Assembly (NCBI GenBank): GCA_946410125.1
Contig: CAMJZF010000016.1
Span: forward strand, 1 to 34,701
Length of the DNA stretch: 34,701 bases
Direction of reading: 5' to 3'
Origin: an uncultured Prevotellaceae bacterium
GTDB taxonomy: Bacteria; Bacteroidota; Bacteroidia; Bacteroidales; Muribaculaceae
The translations under genes were made by a program, and so were the position numbers. The notes under the pieces were generated by a model, which did not search any database, was not told the origin of the DNA, and saw only the letters and a program-made list of their open reading frames with translations. Shown in pieces: positions 21,701 through 29,589 of this stretch. Numbering within the stretch: the first letter of the stretch is position 1; each line of letters starts with the position of its first letter.

Positions 21701-24700
21701 TCTGCTTTGACATTCCACAGATTGACCGCCTCGACGATATTCTTGCCGTTGTAAATAATATCAACAACGACCGAGTTAAGGATTATCTTAACAAGTTGCT
21801 GCAACCGGGCAAGCGCATTTACCTGTGTGTAAATATAAATGACAATAAGTCATTCACATTCACTCAAGATAAGAACCTTGAATATGCTAAGTGGATGGTT
21901 GAGAAATCCATTTTTGAAAAGTTGTTTGCAACCGAAGGATACTATTACGTTAGCAACAAGGGCAACAGCAAGTATGTTGTCGTTACTGGTGAGTACGAAG
22001 CAAGTGCTTCGGTTGACAAAGATGATGCCGACGTTCTCACTATCACTTTCAACGACGACAAGAGTGTTAAGACAATGACTCAGAAAGATGGTGAAGGCGA
22101 CTTGACTGGCATGCTTGAGACTCTCAAGGAGGGCTTGAAGAATAGACTTCCTGAGTATTTCACAGAGGATATTCTTAACGAAATGTTCAAGATTTGGTTG
22201 GCTGAGACCGGTGATGAGGACGGCTCAATCTACTTCTGCTTCAATATACCTGCTAATCTTGATGCAGAGGGTATTAAAGCGAGCGATGCATATAACAACT
22301 TGCCCGCTAAGGTTTTGGAATATCTCCCAACCCTGTTGCAACCTGGCAAACTCGTTTACTTGAACATCAAGGATGATGCAGGAAACTTCAGTTTTACCGA
22401 TGACAAAGAGCCTGATGCCAGCAAGTGGATGGTAGAAAAGTATGAAACCGTTGATGACGGTAAAGTTGTTATCTACTTTGACCAAGAAACTGCCGACCAG
22501 TATGATTACACCATCATCACATGGGATGGCACTGAAGGCAATCGTCATTATTACTTTGGCGAGAATGGAATTAAGGTTAAATCTTTGCCTAAGGAAGAAC
22601 TTGGGACAAGTGGTAAGAAGAAGGTCTATAAGTTTGCTTACGGCCTTGATGCTAAGGATTTGGGCTTAATCATGACAAACGGCGAGCACTCAACAGAAGA
22701 AATCACTCCTAAAGCTCATGAGATTTACTACTATTATTGTGGTGATACATTTACAATGAACGATGTTGAGAGGAATGATCCTTACTTGATTGGTGTTCCC
22801 ATCGATGAAGTTATCTTCCCCGATGAAGGCTTGCTTTTCTTCATAAGTGCACGCTTCCGCAATAAAGAGCACATCAACTATGATACTAATAAGAATAATG
22901 GAGATAAAGTGCTTGAGCCTTTTGAGATCGACAAGATAGACTATCTTGGAATTACCAATGGCTTGAGCCTGGATATTCCTATCAAGAGTTTCGAAGGTAT
23001 TCAATACTTCACTAAACTGAAAGAAGTCGTTCTCTCGACGAATGATAATGTTGATCCTTGCTTCGACTTCGAGGTACTTGACCTGACGATGTGTAATGAT
23101 GGTCTTGAGAAGGTCAGCGTAAGAGGTGCATCACAGATGACGACCTTTGAATTACCTGAGAATCATCCGCTCAGAGTCTTGAGCTTGGAGAAATGTGAGG
23201 CCATGCCAGTAGGTACCCTCAACGAGCGCCTCACCACCTATAGCGAGACACTTGAGGAGCTTTACCTGAGCACATGTAGCAACTTTAACGAGTTGGACAT
23301 TAAGCAAAATGGCGTGTTGAAAGTATTACATCTGAGCAATGTTCCGATTCCTGAACTTGATTTAAGCGGAAATCCCGTCCTTGAAGATTTGCGTATAGGT
23401 GGAACAGATATTATTAACAGCGTTTCAGCCGAAATTGCTGACAAGAGTGAGCTTAAGAAGCTTTATGTTGGAAACAATTCAAAATTGACAGAGCAGACGC
23501 TTGATGTAAGCAAGAATACCAAGTTGGAATACCTTCAGGTATATCATCAGCACAACTATGAGACTATAGATGTTTCAGGCACCAATGTGCTGAAGTATAT
23601 GTCAATTCATGAGAATAACGCTCTATCTACTCTCACTTTGCCAGTCTTAAAGGCAATGGAAGAGATGTGGATTGAGAAAAATCCTAGTCTTGAGGCTCAA
23701 ACAATTGATCTCAGTGGCAATACAAGTCTGTTGCAAATCAGTGTTAATCAAAATGGAGCAAAGAGCACCATTAAGGGCATGAGCAACGCTATGAGCGAGT
23801 TGCGCTACATCAGCACTGAGGGTCAGCTCTATGATGGAAATGTTCTTGATCTTGACGGCTGCACCAAGTTGCACAACCTTGACGTGATGAACTGTAATCT
23901 TGACCGCATTTCGGTGGCTGGTTGCACCGCCCTTGGCAGCAAGGCGCTGGGTAACCAAAACACTGGTTTCTACGTTAACGGAAACCATCTGCGCGCTCTT
24001 GACCTTGAAGAAGTTGACTTGGATTACAACTTCAATGTTTCGCCAAGATATGAGAAACTTGAGGGAAGTGATACATATGACTATACTCTCGATGGCATCA
24101 ATAAGTATTTCATGCCCGAGAATTATATGTACCATGCCGGTTACAACTCACAGAGCGTTCCAACCATCAAGCCAAGGGTGGGATATGTATTCCATGAGTA
24201 CTATAACACCGGTGAAGGCACCAATAGCTACACCTATATGGTATATGTAAGCCTTGCCAGTGGCGGTGAAGTGTCGGAGCAGGATACCGACCAAAGCGGT
24301 GAAGCTGTTCTTTCGCTCAACGACCTCTTCCGTAACTGGCGTGCCGAGGGCATGGCCGATGAACTGCCACAAAGTGAATATAACGGTCAGACCGATGAAG
24401 AACTTGTTGAGCAGCTTTCGGAGCAAGTCGCCGATTCGGGCTTCGATCACAATCGCGTGAAACTGTGGAAACGCTTTAGCGAGAATCATCCCAATACCAT
24501 TACCACCGTGGCTCGTCATGGTAAGGGCGATGAGCTGGTTTATGTTCACGGCACCAAGGGCGCTACCACCAATAGCGTGCGACCAAGAGGTGCTCATGAG
24601 GATCCAGCCGATTGGGAAATCGATCCCGCTGAAGTTAAGGGCGACATTCTTGTGCTTGGTGTTTACACCGTGCCCGTGGGCGTGAATGAGGCTGTGGTAA

Positions 24701-25095
24701 GCGGTAAGGTAAGCTACCTCTACGGCACACGCAGTGATAATGCTGACCCAGAGGTTGAAAATGGCGACTTTGTTACCGAGAGTGAGGAGACTAACTTCTA
24801 CAAGAACAAGACCCTTACTGATTACAATGCTGCCGCCAACACCGCAACGGGTGTTAACTCAGCCTACGACAACACCTTCCCGGTTGAATTCAAGTGGGAA
24901 GCTAAGCTCACCGACAAACCTGAGGAGATTATTACTAATATTGAAGACCTGAAACTTGATCTTAACCGCGAGGTTGCCAAGATAAGCTACGTGAACCTGA
25001 TGGGTGTTGAGAGCGACCGTCCATTTGAGGGCGTGAACATTGTTGTTACTCGCTACACCGACGGCTCGGTAACTACAACTAAGGTTATTAAGTAA
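18739..25095 (+). CDS. Giant secreted repeat protein with LRR-like region and sorting-type C-terminus
   Basis: 2118 residues. Residues 1-21 are a signal peptide (MKFKKLLFLLFAMLAFSSAWA). Residues ~22-325 are a unique, AT-rich coded region. Five tandem units of ~180 residues start near 326, 515, 694, 879 and 1062; each opens with GDYYVSNKGNSKYVVIDAE-type sequence, has a middle DADIITLGF and TTMKQKDG, then KLVKTGDEDGSIYFCFDIP, LLQPGKRIYL and closes SKWMVEEY. Units 3 and 4 are nearly identical. Residues ~1241-1340 (VVIYFDQETADQYDYTIITW) look like a carbohydrate-binding module of the CBM26 type (tentative). Residues ~1400-1760 are leucine-rich-repeat-like (LEDLRIGGTDI, LKKLYVGNNSKL, LEYLQVYHQ). 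The last ~45 (YVNLMGVESDRPFEGVNIVV, then TDGSVTTTKVIK) match a Bacteroidales sorting-type tail. Probably a surface adhesin or glycan-binding protein; function inferred only. Confidence 0.88.
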   Translation: MKFKKLLFLLFAMLAFSSAWAGTFVKVKSLSELKPDGHYIIAYQNGTKDFTAGQLHFLNANAKSNWNDYFQQVYSSATYTYVPDVINTDILDNATGSTTWGPTTIFTIGGDETNGWTFHTTGVACGEKGPLSGYLSMDPNNSTPNGVYKYTNKLLGLRDKDPASWTDWEKKKSTWDLVEENGGLIFKNRCSDETTSYYIQYYSGSKCFQLRSGTTLPRAYLFMEKEVPTLNASVEELRIAFNQEKTFQITGKSLTNNIVISKDDPYGMFIVTPSTIMPNVSGEVDQVVTVKYVGAATWKNNFSCTLNLNCSDLDAPVEIALYGHHPTETFYETAGDYYIKNKGSNAYLNLAGAQIGTVAATQEDADLITLGFASKAIKTMSQTYGDISLTNAIAALKTKITTALNGADFIFNEGSSRGQASLVNKLTTLKMIDCGDGYVNIVIDLPDEPADANFESIKQYLLENVDDPLIGYITNLTTCRRNYLVVANNTIDFSLEESDAAKWKLEEYVAPVDDPFNTAGDYYVSNKGNNKYVVIDAENYDATASVSKDLADVVTLVFEGNDVTTMKQKGGDGDLLAILDRVKIELKTRLDDNGYNSEFLEEMFHVKLVKTEDNDGSVYFCFDIPRIENISAVRNFLLNEAGLPAKVTGYLETLLQPGKRVYLNITNENGVFGFTKDKAAATSKWMVEEYKDNLFTTPGDYLVSNKGNSKYVVIDAENYNATASVDKEDADIITLGFDSNGIVTTMKQKDGQGEGSDLIATLEHVKTVLKNKLEQANLDGSFVDELFKIKLVKTGDEDGSIYFCFDIPQIDRLDDILAVVNNINNDRVKDYLNKLLQPGKRIYLCINDLQQGDFDFTQDKTDARSRWMVEDFVAIPDEFFNTPGDYLVSNKGNSKYVVIDAENYNATASVDKEDADIITLGFDSNGIVTTMKQKDGQGEGSDLIATLEHVKTVLKNKLEQANLDGSFVDELFKIKLVKTGDEDGSIYFCFDIPQIDRLDDILAVVNNINNDRVKDYLNKLLQPGKRIYLCVNINDNKSFTFTQDKNLEYAKWMVEKSIFEKLFATEGYYYVSNKGNSKYVVVTGEYEASASVDKDDADVLTITFNDDKSVKTMTQKDGEGDLTGMLETLKEGLKNRLPEYFTEDILNEMFKIWLAETGDEDGSIYFCFNIPANLDAEGIKASDAYNNLPAKVLEYLPTLLQPGKLVYLNIKDDAGNFSFTDDKEPDASKWMVEKYETVDDGKVVIYFDQETADQYDYTIITWDGTEGNRHYYFGENGIKVKSLPKEELGTSGKKKVYKFAYGLDAKDLGLIMTNGEHSTEEITPKAHEIYYYYCGDTFTMNDVERNDPYLIGVPIDEVIFPDEGLLFFISARFRNKEHINYDTNKNNGDKVLEPFEIDKIDYLGITNGLSLDIPIKSFEGIQYFTKLKEVVLSTNDNVDPCFDFEVLDLTMCNDGLEKVSVRGASQMTTFELPENHPLRVLSLEKCEAMPVGTLNERLTTYSETLEELYLSTCSNFNELDIKQNGVLKVLHLSNVPIPELDLSGNPVLEDLRIGGTDIINSVSAEIADKSELKKLYVGNNSKLTEQTLDVSKNTKLEYLQVYHQHNYETIDVSGTNVLKYMSIHENNALSTLTLPVLKAMEEMWIEKNPSLEAQTIDLSGNTSLLQISVNQNGAKSTIKGMSNAMSELRYISTEGQLYDGNVLDLDGCTKLHNLDVMNCNLDRISVAGCTALGSKALGNQNTGFYVNGNHLRALDLEEVDLDYNFNVSPRYEKLEGSDTYDYTLDGINKYFMPENYMYHAGYNSQSVPTIKPRVGYVFHEYYNTGEGTNSYTYMVYVSLASGGEVSEQDTDQSGEAVLSLNDLFRNWRAEGMADELPQSEYNGQTDEELVEQLSEQVADSGFDHNRVKLWKRFSENHPNTITTVARHGKGDELVYVHGTKGATTNSVRPRGAHEDPADWEIDPAEVKGDILVLGVYTVPVGVNEAVVSGKVSYLYGTRSDNADPEVENGDFVTESEETNFYKNKTLTDYNAAANTATGVNSAYDNTFPVEFKWEAKLTDKPEEIITNIEDLKLDLNREVAKISYVNLMGVESDRPFEGVNIVVTRYTDGSVTTTKVIK
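20827..21806 (+). repeat. 425-bp perfect direct duplication inside the repeat protein gene
   Basis: Bases 20827-21251 and 21382-21806 read as identical on base-by-base comparison, offset 555 bp (185 codons). Differences start just outside (20826 G versus 21381 C; 21252 A versus 21807 G). The other units are diverged, so this is a recent duplication or gene conversion. Confidence 0.88.
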
Positions 25096-25134
25096 TCAGT
25101 TTTCAGTTATTAGTTTTTAGTAATTAGTAATCAG
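25093..25134. repeat. Heptad repeat array (6 units)
   Basis: TAATCAG, TTTTCAG, TTATTAG, TTTTTAG, TAATTAG, TAATCAG, exact 7-bp period. The first unit begins with the TAA stop codon of the giant repeat protein gene. Confidence 0.8.
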
Positions 25135-25148
25135 TTATGCTAAATAGG

Positions 25149-25176
25149 CTATGGCACTCTATTTGGAGTGCCATAG
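25149..25176 (+). terminator. Hairpin after the giant gene
   Basis: 11-bp perfect stem CTATGGCACTC (25149-25159) and GAGTGCCATAG (25166-25176), six-base loop, then TTGTATAATT. T-tract is poor, so termination may be partial. Confidence 0.65.
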
Positions 25177-25214
25177 TTGTATAATTCTAATGACCGATAT
25201 GGGATAAAAGTGGA

Positions 25215-26393
25215 ATGAAGACCAATGTGCTAATATTGCTTTGCATGGTTGTGCTGTCGTCGTCCGGATTGAGGGCTCAGGACGAGGACACGACGTTTGT
25301 GCTGTTGCCCGACAGCAGCAATTTTGTTACTGCCAGCATGATAGTGTCATCGCCCGGCGAGGCTGTCTATTCACAGCTGGGGCACGTGGCATTGCGCATG
25401 GAGTGCCCGCGTTACAGGTTCGACTACTGCTTTAGCTTCGAGGAGGAGCCGGGGATTGGAGGAATAATGAAATTCTTCCTTGGCAAGACCGATGCTCACA
25501 TGATGGCAGTGCCTACCGACCGCTTTCTCGCCGGTTTCAAGCAGGAAGGCCGTCGAGTGAAGCAATACACACTCGCCCTTACCAATCGTGAGAAGCAGGA
25601 ACTGTGGCGGTTCTTGGACAACGACTATGTGGATGAGGAGCAGCGTAATTTCAACTTCCTGGAAAACAACTGTTCGTCGGTGTCGCTGGCGGCTGTTGAG
25701 AATGTGGTGGTCGACGAGTCGATTGACTTTAGGTGGCCAGAGCCGTTTAAGATGAGAAACGGCGAGAACTTGAAGTGCCAGACCGGCCATTGGCAGTGGC
25801 TATACTTTTGGAGCTTGAGTTTTTTGGGTTCTGCCGCCGATGATATTTGGGATAATGACCATCGCGTCGCTCCTGATTTTTTAGTGCAGGTCATTAAGAA
25901 TGCCTCTATCGTTGGTGCCGATGGGGCTCGCCGGCCGATGGTGGTGGGCGAGAAAGAGCTCCTGCCGCTGGTCAAGGAATATAAAGCGTCGCCAGTGACA
26001 CCAACTTGGGTGTTTGGCACTTTGTTGTTCTTGACAATATTGATAACTGTGGCACAGCTCAAATGGAAGCTGAAATGGTTGCCGAGGGTGCTGGATGTGT
26101 TGCTGATGTCTGTTGTGACGATTGTGGGACTGCTGCTGATTTACACCAGCTTTGTGTCGGGCATCTTTGGCGTGCACTGGAACTGGTATCTTATTCCTTT
26201 CAACCCGCTGCCACTCGTTATCTGGCTGATTTGGCGCCAGCGCAAAGGATTCTATAAAATCTATCTGTTCTACGCCGCCGTCCTTGCCCTTTTTATACTT
26301 GCCACACCACTGAGCGGGCAGCTCGACCTGCCGCATCAACTTGTCACCGCCACTCTCGTTGTGCGATGCATAGCTAAGTACTACATTCGTTAA
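25215..26393 (+). CDS. Lnb/DUF4105-like N-terminal periplasmic domain protein with membrane C-terminus
   Basis: 392 residues. Signal peptide 1-21 (MKTNVLILLCMVVLSSSGLR). Residues ~25-230 match the DUF4105/Lnb N-terminal domain: SSPGEAVYSQLGHVALRM with His57, MKFFLGKTDAHMMAVP, and FNFLENNCSSVSL with Cys153; a conserved His and Cys suggest a papain/NlpC-like thiol fold. About four membrane helices follow from ~262 (VFGTLLFLTILITVA, VLLMSVVTIVGLLLIYTSF, LIPFNPLPLVIWLIW, YAAVLALFILATPL). Family members sit in cell-envelope settings but their reaction is unproven. Next to cardiolipin synthase and a DigH-like hydrolase, which supports an envelope role. Confidence 0.8.
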   Translation: MKTNVLILLCMVVLSSSGLRAQDEDTTFVLLPDSSNFVTASMIVSSPGEAVYSQLGHVALRMECPRYRFDYCFSFEEEPGIGGIMKFFLGKTDAHMMAVPTDRFLAGFKQEGRRVKQYTLALTNREKQELWRFLDNDYVDEEQRNFNFLENNCSSVSLAAVENVVVDESIDFRWPEPFKMRNGENLKCQTGHWQWLYFWSLSFLGSAADDIWDNDHRVAPDFLVQVIKNASIVGADGARRPMVVGEKELLPLVKEYKASPVTPTWVFGTLLFLTILITVAQLKWKLKWLPRVLDVLLMSVVTIVGLLLIYTSFVSGIFGVHWNWYLIPFNPLPLVIWLIWRQRKGFYKIYLFYAAVLALFILATPLSGQLDLPHQLVTATLVVRCIAKYYIR

Positions 26394-26505
26394 CCGCTTG
26401 TGTAAGTCCCGAGAATAGATATTTGTGGCCCCATAGAACTAACCTGGCTGCCGATGCTGTATCTTAAAAAATGTTATAAAAATGTGGTGATGAACATAAA
26501 ATTTG

Positions 26506-26513
26506 TAACTTAG
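26506..26513 (+). promoter_or_regulatory. Possible -7 box before cls
   Basis: TAACTTAG, the same variant as at 6855-6862, ending 26 bases before the cls ATG. No convincing -33 element. The rest of the 146-bp gap (26394-26539) shows nothing else. Confidence 0.4.
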
Positions 26514-26539
26514 CCGAGAATACAGAAAAAACCGATACT

Positions 26540-27991
26540 ATGATCCTTGCTGAGTTGTTTCCATATTCACGGCTGGTGTTTACTGTCTTATATGGTATCA
26601 CTGCGGTAGCGATAATCGGGGTTGTGGTTAGCGAGAACCGCAATCCCGTGAAGACCCTGGCATGGATTACGGTGCTTGTGCTCCTGCCGGTGGTGGGAAT
26701 TATACTGTATATCTTCTTTGGGCGCAGCCTGCGCCACGTGCGCATGATAAGTCGCAAGAAACGCCTCAAGCTCACCAACCGCGACGACATCAAGCACCTG
26801 CTGCGCTCGAAGCAGGTGGTGCGCTACACGTCGCCTATGACCGAGCGCCAGCAGATGATAAACCTGGTGAACAGCGTGCAGGGGTCGCCTTATCTTGCTA
26901 ATAACGAGGTGGAGATATTCACCAACGGCAGGGATAAGTTTGATGCTTTCAAGCGCGACCTCATAGCCGCCAAGCGATACATTCACATCCAGTACTATAT
27001 CATTGAGAATGACAAGATAGGCAACGAGGTTGCCGACATCCTCAAGGCTAAGGTAAAGGAGGGTGTGAAGGTGCGTGTGCTCTACGACCACGTGGGGTCG
27101 TTCCACTTCGACATGTCCTATTTCAAGAAGCTGCGCCGTGCCGGGGTTGACGTGTATCCGTTCATGAAAATCACCTTCCCGGAGTTTGCCAACCGCATCA
27201 ACTGGCGCAACCACCGCAAGATTGTGGTTATTGACGGTGAGATAGGCTACATAGGGGGCATGAACATCGCCGACCGATATGTTGAAGGCTGCAAGCTGGG
27301 CAAGTGGCGCGACACCCATCTGCGCGTGAGGGGCGACATTGTGGCGGCGCTGCAGGTGTCGTTTGCCATCGACTGGAACTTCATGAAGCGTGAGCTCATC
27401 GAAGCACCCGTTGCGATGGTCGAGCCAGGCTCCATAGCCAACCCCATAGGAATGCAGCTGGTGACCAGCGGCCCCACGAGCCAGTGGGTGAACATGGCAT
27501 TTGTCTTCCAGAAGGCTATTGACAGTGCACGCCAGTGCGTCTATCTACAGACGCCATATTTCCTGCCAAGCGACAGCTTGCTCAAGGCGCTTCAGGTGGC
27601 GGCTCTCAGCAAGGTTGACGTGCGCTTGATGATTCCGCGCAAGCCCGATAGCATATTGCTGCGCTATGCATCTTATTCTTATGTGGCGCAATGTCTCAAA
27701 GCCGGAATCAAGATTTACTTCTACGAGCCGGGAATGCTTCATTCTAAGGTGGTGGTGATTGATGACGACCTTGTCACTACCGGTTCGACCAATTTCGACT
27801 TCCGAAGCTTTGAGCACAACTTTGAGAGCAACGTCCTCCTGTATAGTGAGGAATTTAACAAGCGCATGAAAGCTGTGATGCTCAACGACATGAGAGAATG
27901 CACTCGCATCAGCCTTAGGGCATGGCGCAAGCGCCCCCTGTGGCAAAAGGCGGTGGAGAGTGTGGTGAGACTGTTTGGACCGTTGCTTTGA
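26540..27991 (+). CDS. cls: Cardiolipin synthase (phospholipase D family)
   Basis: 483 residues, inner-membrane enzyme that condenses two phosphatidylglycerols to cardiolipin and glycerol. Two N-terminal membrane helices (LVFTVLYGITAVAIIGVVV, then LAWITVLVLLPVVGIILYIF), followed by two phospholipase D domains with the HxK signatures: His225-Arg-Lys227 (NHRKIVVIDGEIGYIGG) and His401-Ser-Lys403 (LHSKVVVIDDDLVTTGSTNFD). Both motifs are intact. Length is typical for bacterial Cls. Start ATG at 26540 precedes the first helix directly. Heptad repeats occupy the gap to the next gene. Confidence 0.95.
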   Translation: MILAELFPYSRLVFTVLYGITAVAIIGVVVSENRNPVKTLAWITVLVLLPVVGIILYIFFGRSLRHVRMISRKKRLKLTNRDDIKHLLRSKQVVRYTSPMTERQQMINLVNSVQGSPYLANNEVEIFTNGRDKFDAFKRDLIAAKRYIHIQYYIIENDKIGNEVADILKAKVKEGVKVRVLYDHVGSFHFDMSYFKKLRRAGVDVYPFMKITFPEFANRINWRNHRKIVVIDGEIGYIGGMNIADRYVEGCKLGKWRDTHLRVRGDIVAALQVSFAIDWNFMKRELIEAPVAMVEPGSIANPIGMQLVTSGPTSQWVNMAFVFQKAIDSARQCVYLQTPYFLPSDSLLKALQVAALSKVDVRLMIPRKPDSILLRYASYSYVAQCLKAGIKIYFYEPGMLHSKVVVIDDDLVTTGSTNFDFRSFEHNFESNVLLYSEEFNKRMKAVMLNDMRECTRISLRAWRKRPLWQKAVESVVRLFGPLL

Positions 27992-27994
27992 GAG

Positions 27995-28050
27995 TTATTA
28001 GTTTTTAGTTGTCAGTAATCAGTTGTCAGTAATCAGTAATCCGTTTTCAG
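27995..28050. repeat. Heptad repeat array (8 units)
   Basis: TTATTAG, TTTTTAG, TTGTCAG, TAATCAG, TTGTCAG, TAATCAG, TAATCCG, TTTTCAG, exact 7-bp period, filling nearly all of the 68-bp gap between cls and the DigH-like gene and so covering any promoter region. Confidence 0.8.
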
Positions 28051-28059
28051 TTAGAATAA

Positions 28060-29589
28060 ATGAATACTTTGAGAAAAACATTTTTAGCCATCGTAATGCT
28101 GGCTGCGGTGATTGTCAGCGCGCAAGAGGCTCCTAAGCGCGAGTTCCGTGGAGCATGGTTGCACATTATAGGTCAAGGGCAGTATGCCCGCATGACACCG
28201 GCTGAGACGCAGGCCTACCTGTGTGATCAGCTCGACAAGCTTGAGCGTGCCGGCGTGAATGCCGTCATCTGGCAGGTGCGCCCACAAGCCGATGCAGCCT
28301 ATGTGAGCCAATATGAGCCGTGGTCGAAGTGGATCACCGGCGAGGCCGGCAAGGCTCCTGTCCCCTTGTGGGACCCTTTGCAGTTCATGATTGATGAGTG
28401 CCACAACCGTGGCATGGAGCTGCACGCCTGGATAAACCCCTATCGAGTGACCAGCGGAGAGAATGACCGTCCGGCACAGGGGCATGTTTACTATGAGCAT
28501 CCTGAGTGGTTCCTCAAGTATGCCGATGGCAAGATTTATTTCGACCCAGCTTTGCCCGAGAGCCGCGACTTCATTAACACTGTGGTACGCGACATGATAA
28601 GCCGATATGACCTCGATGCCATTCACATGGACGACTATTTCTATCCCTATCCCGTGACAGGTGTGGAGTTCCCCGACACCGCGTCTTTTGCACGCTATGG
28701 CAAGGGGTGGGGCGATAAGGGCGAGTGGCGCCGTCACAACGTGGACATGCTCATCGAGCAGTTGCATGCAACAATCCAGAGCACCAAGCCCTGGGTGCGC
28801 TTCGGTATCAGCCCCTTTGGAATATGGCGTAACAAGAAGAGCGACAGTAACGGCAGCGAGACCAACGGGCTTGAGTGCTATGATGCCCTCTATGCCGACT
28901 GCCCCAAGTGGACAGCCATGGGATGGGTCGACTACATGGTTCCACAGCTCTACTGGGAACTGGAGCACAAGGCAGCGAGCGACCTGGTGCTGAGCTACTG
29001 GTGGAACGACCATGCCAACGGCCGGCACATGTACTATGGGCAGGCAGTGCGCAACGTGATGGACCACAGGGATATCCCCGATACTCTCAATCCCACTCAG
29101 CTTAACCACAAAATAGAGCTGATGCGTGAGTTGCCCAACGTGCATGGCGTGACGTGGTGGCCTGGTTATACCATTGCCGAGAACTATAAGGGCGTGCTTG
29201 ATTCGCTCGCCAATAATCAAATGAAAGCCAAGGCACTGTGTCCTGCCGTGACGTGGATCGACAGTGTTGCGCCCGCACAGGTGCCGAATCTGCGCTTTGA
29301 GAAGCAAAAACTTGAAACGGTGCTCTCGTGGGACGCTCCACTCACCACCGACGTGATGCAGGAAGCGGTCAGATATGTGGTATATGGTTTTAAGGAAGGT
29401 GATGCCATCAATCTTGATGACGCAAGGGCGATAATCGCAGTAACCAACAAGACGTCAATAACCTTGCCTAAGCCGTCAACTCCCGCTAACCGCAAGAAGG
29501 CAAAACCGCTCGGCATGAACTATGTGGTCACTGCCCTTGACCGTTGCAACAATGAGGGTCCTGCTTCGCAGGTGAAAGTGCCGTTTTAG
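28060..29589 (+). CDS. Glycosyl hydrolase-like 10 family protein (YngK/DigH-like)
   Basis: 509 residues with signal peptide (MNTLRKTFLAIVMLAAVIVS, A). Residues ~28-380 form the GHL10 TIM barrel: REFRGAWLHIIGQGQYARM, VNAVIWQVRPQADAAY, LHAWINPYRV, LDAIHMDDYFYPYP, VRFGISPFGIW and MVPQLYW. The Asp residues of HMDDYF and the Glu of later strands are candidate catalytic acids. The last ~110 residues are a fibronectin III-like module (APAQVPNLRF, YVVYGFKEGD, YVVTALDRCNNEGPAS). E. coli DigH cleaves denuded peptidoglycan strands, so an envelope job is likely here. Ends with its stop overlapping the stop of the converging rluA-type gene. Confidence 0.88.
   Translation: MNTLRKTFLAIVMLAAVIVSAQEAPKREFRGAWLHIIGQGQYARMTPAETQAYLCDQLDKLERAGVNAVIWQVRPQADAAYVSQYEPWSKWITGEAGKAPVPLWDPLQFMIDECHNRGMELHAWINPYRVTSGENDRPAQGHVYYEHPEWFLKYADGKIYFDPALPESRDFINTVVRDMISRYDLDAIHMDDYFYPYPVTGVEFPDTASFARYGKGWGDKGEWRRHNVDMLIEQLHATIQSTKPWVRFGISPFGIWRNKKSDSNGSETNGLECYDALYADCPKWTAMGWVDYMVPQLYWELEHKAASDLVLSYWWNDHANGRHMYYGQAVRNVMDHRDIPDTLNPTQLNHKIELMRELPNVHGVTWWPGYTIAENYKGVLDSLANNQMKAKALCPAVTWIDSVAPAQVPNLRFEKQKLETVLSWDAPLTTDVMQEAVRYVVYGFKEGDAINLDDARAIIAVTNKTSITLPKPSTPANRKKAKPLGMNYVVTALDRCNNEGPASQVKVPF

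Noticed and set aside
20404-21804. Two repeated minus-strand open frames of 302 and 157 codons
   Set aside because: They are the antisense of the duplicated units in the giant gene, so their similarity to each other comes only from the duplication.
28084-29307. A 407-codon minus-strand open frame over the DigH-like gene
   Set aside because: The plus-strand protein matches the GHL10 family throughout; the antisense frame is a shadow.
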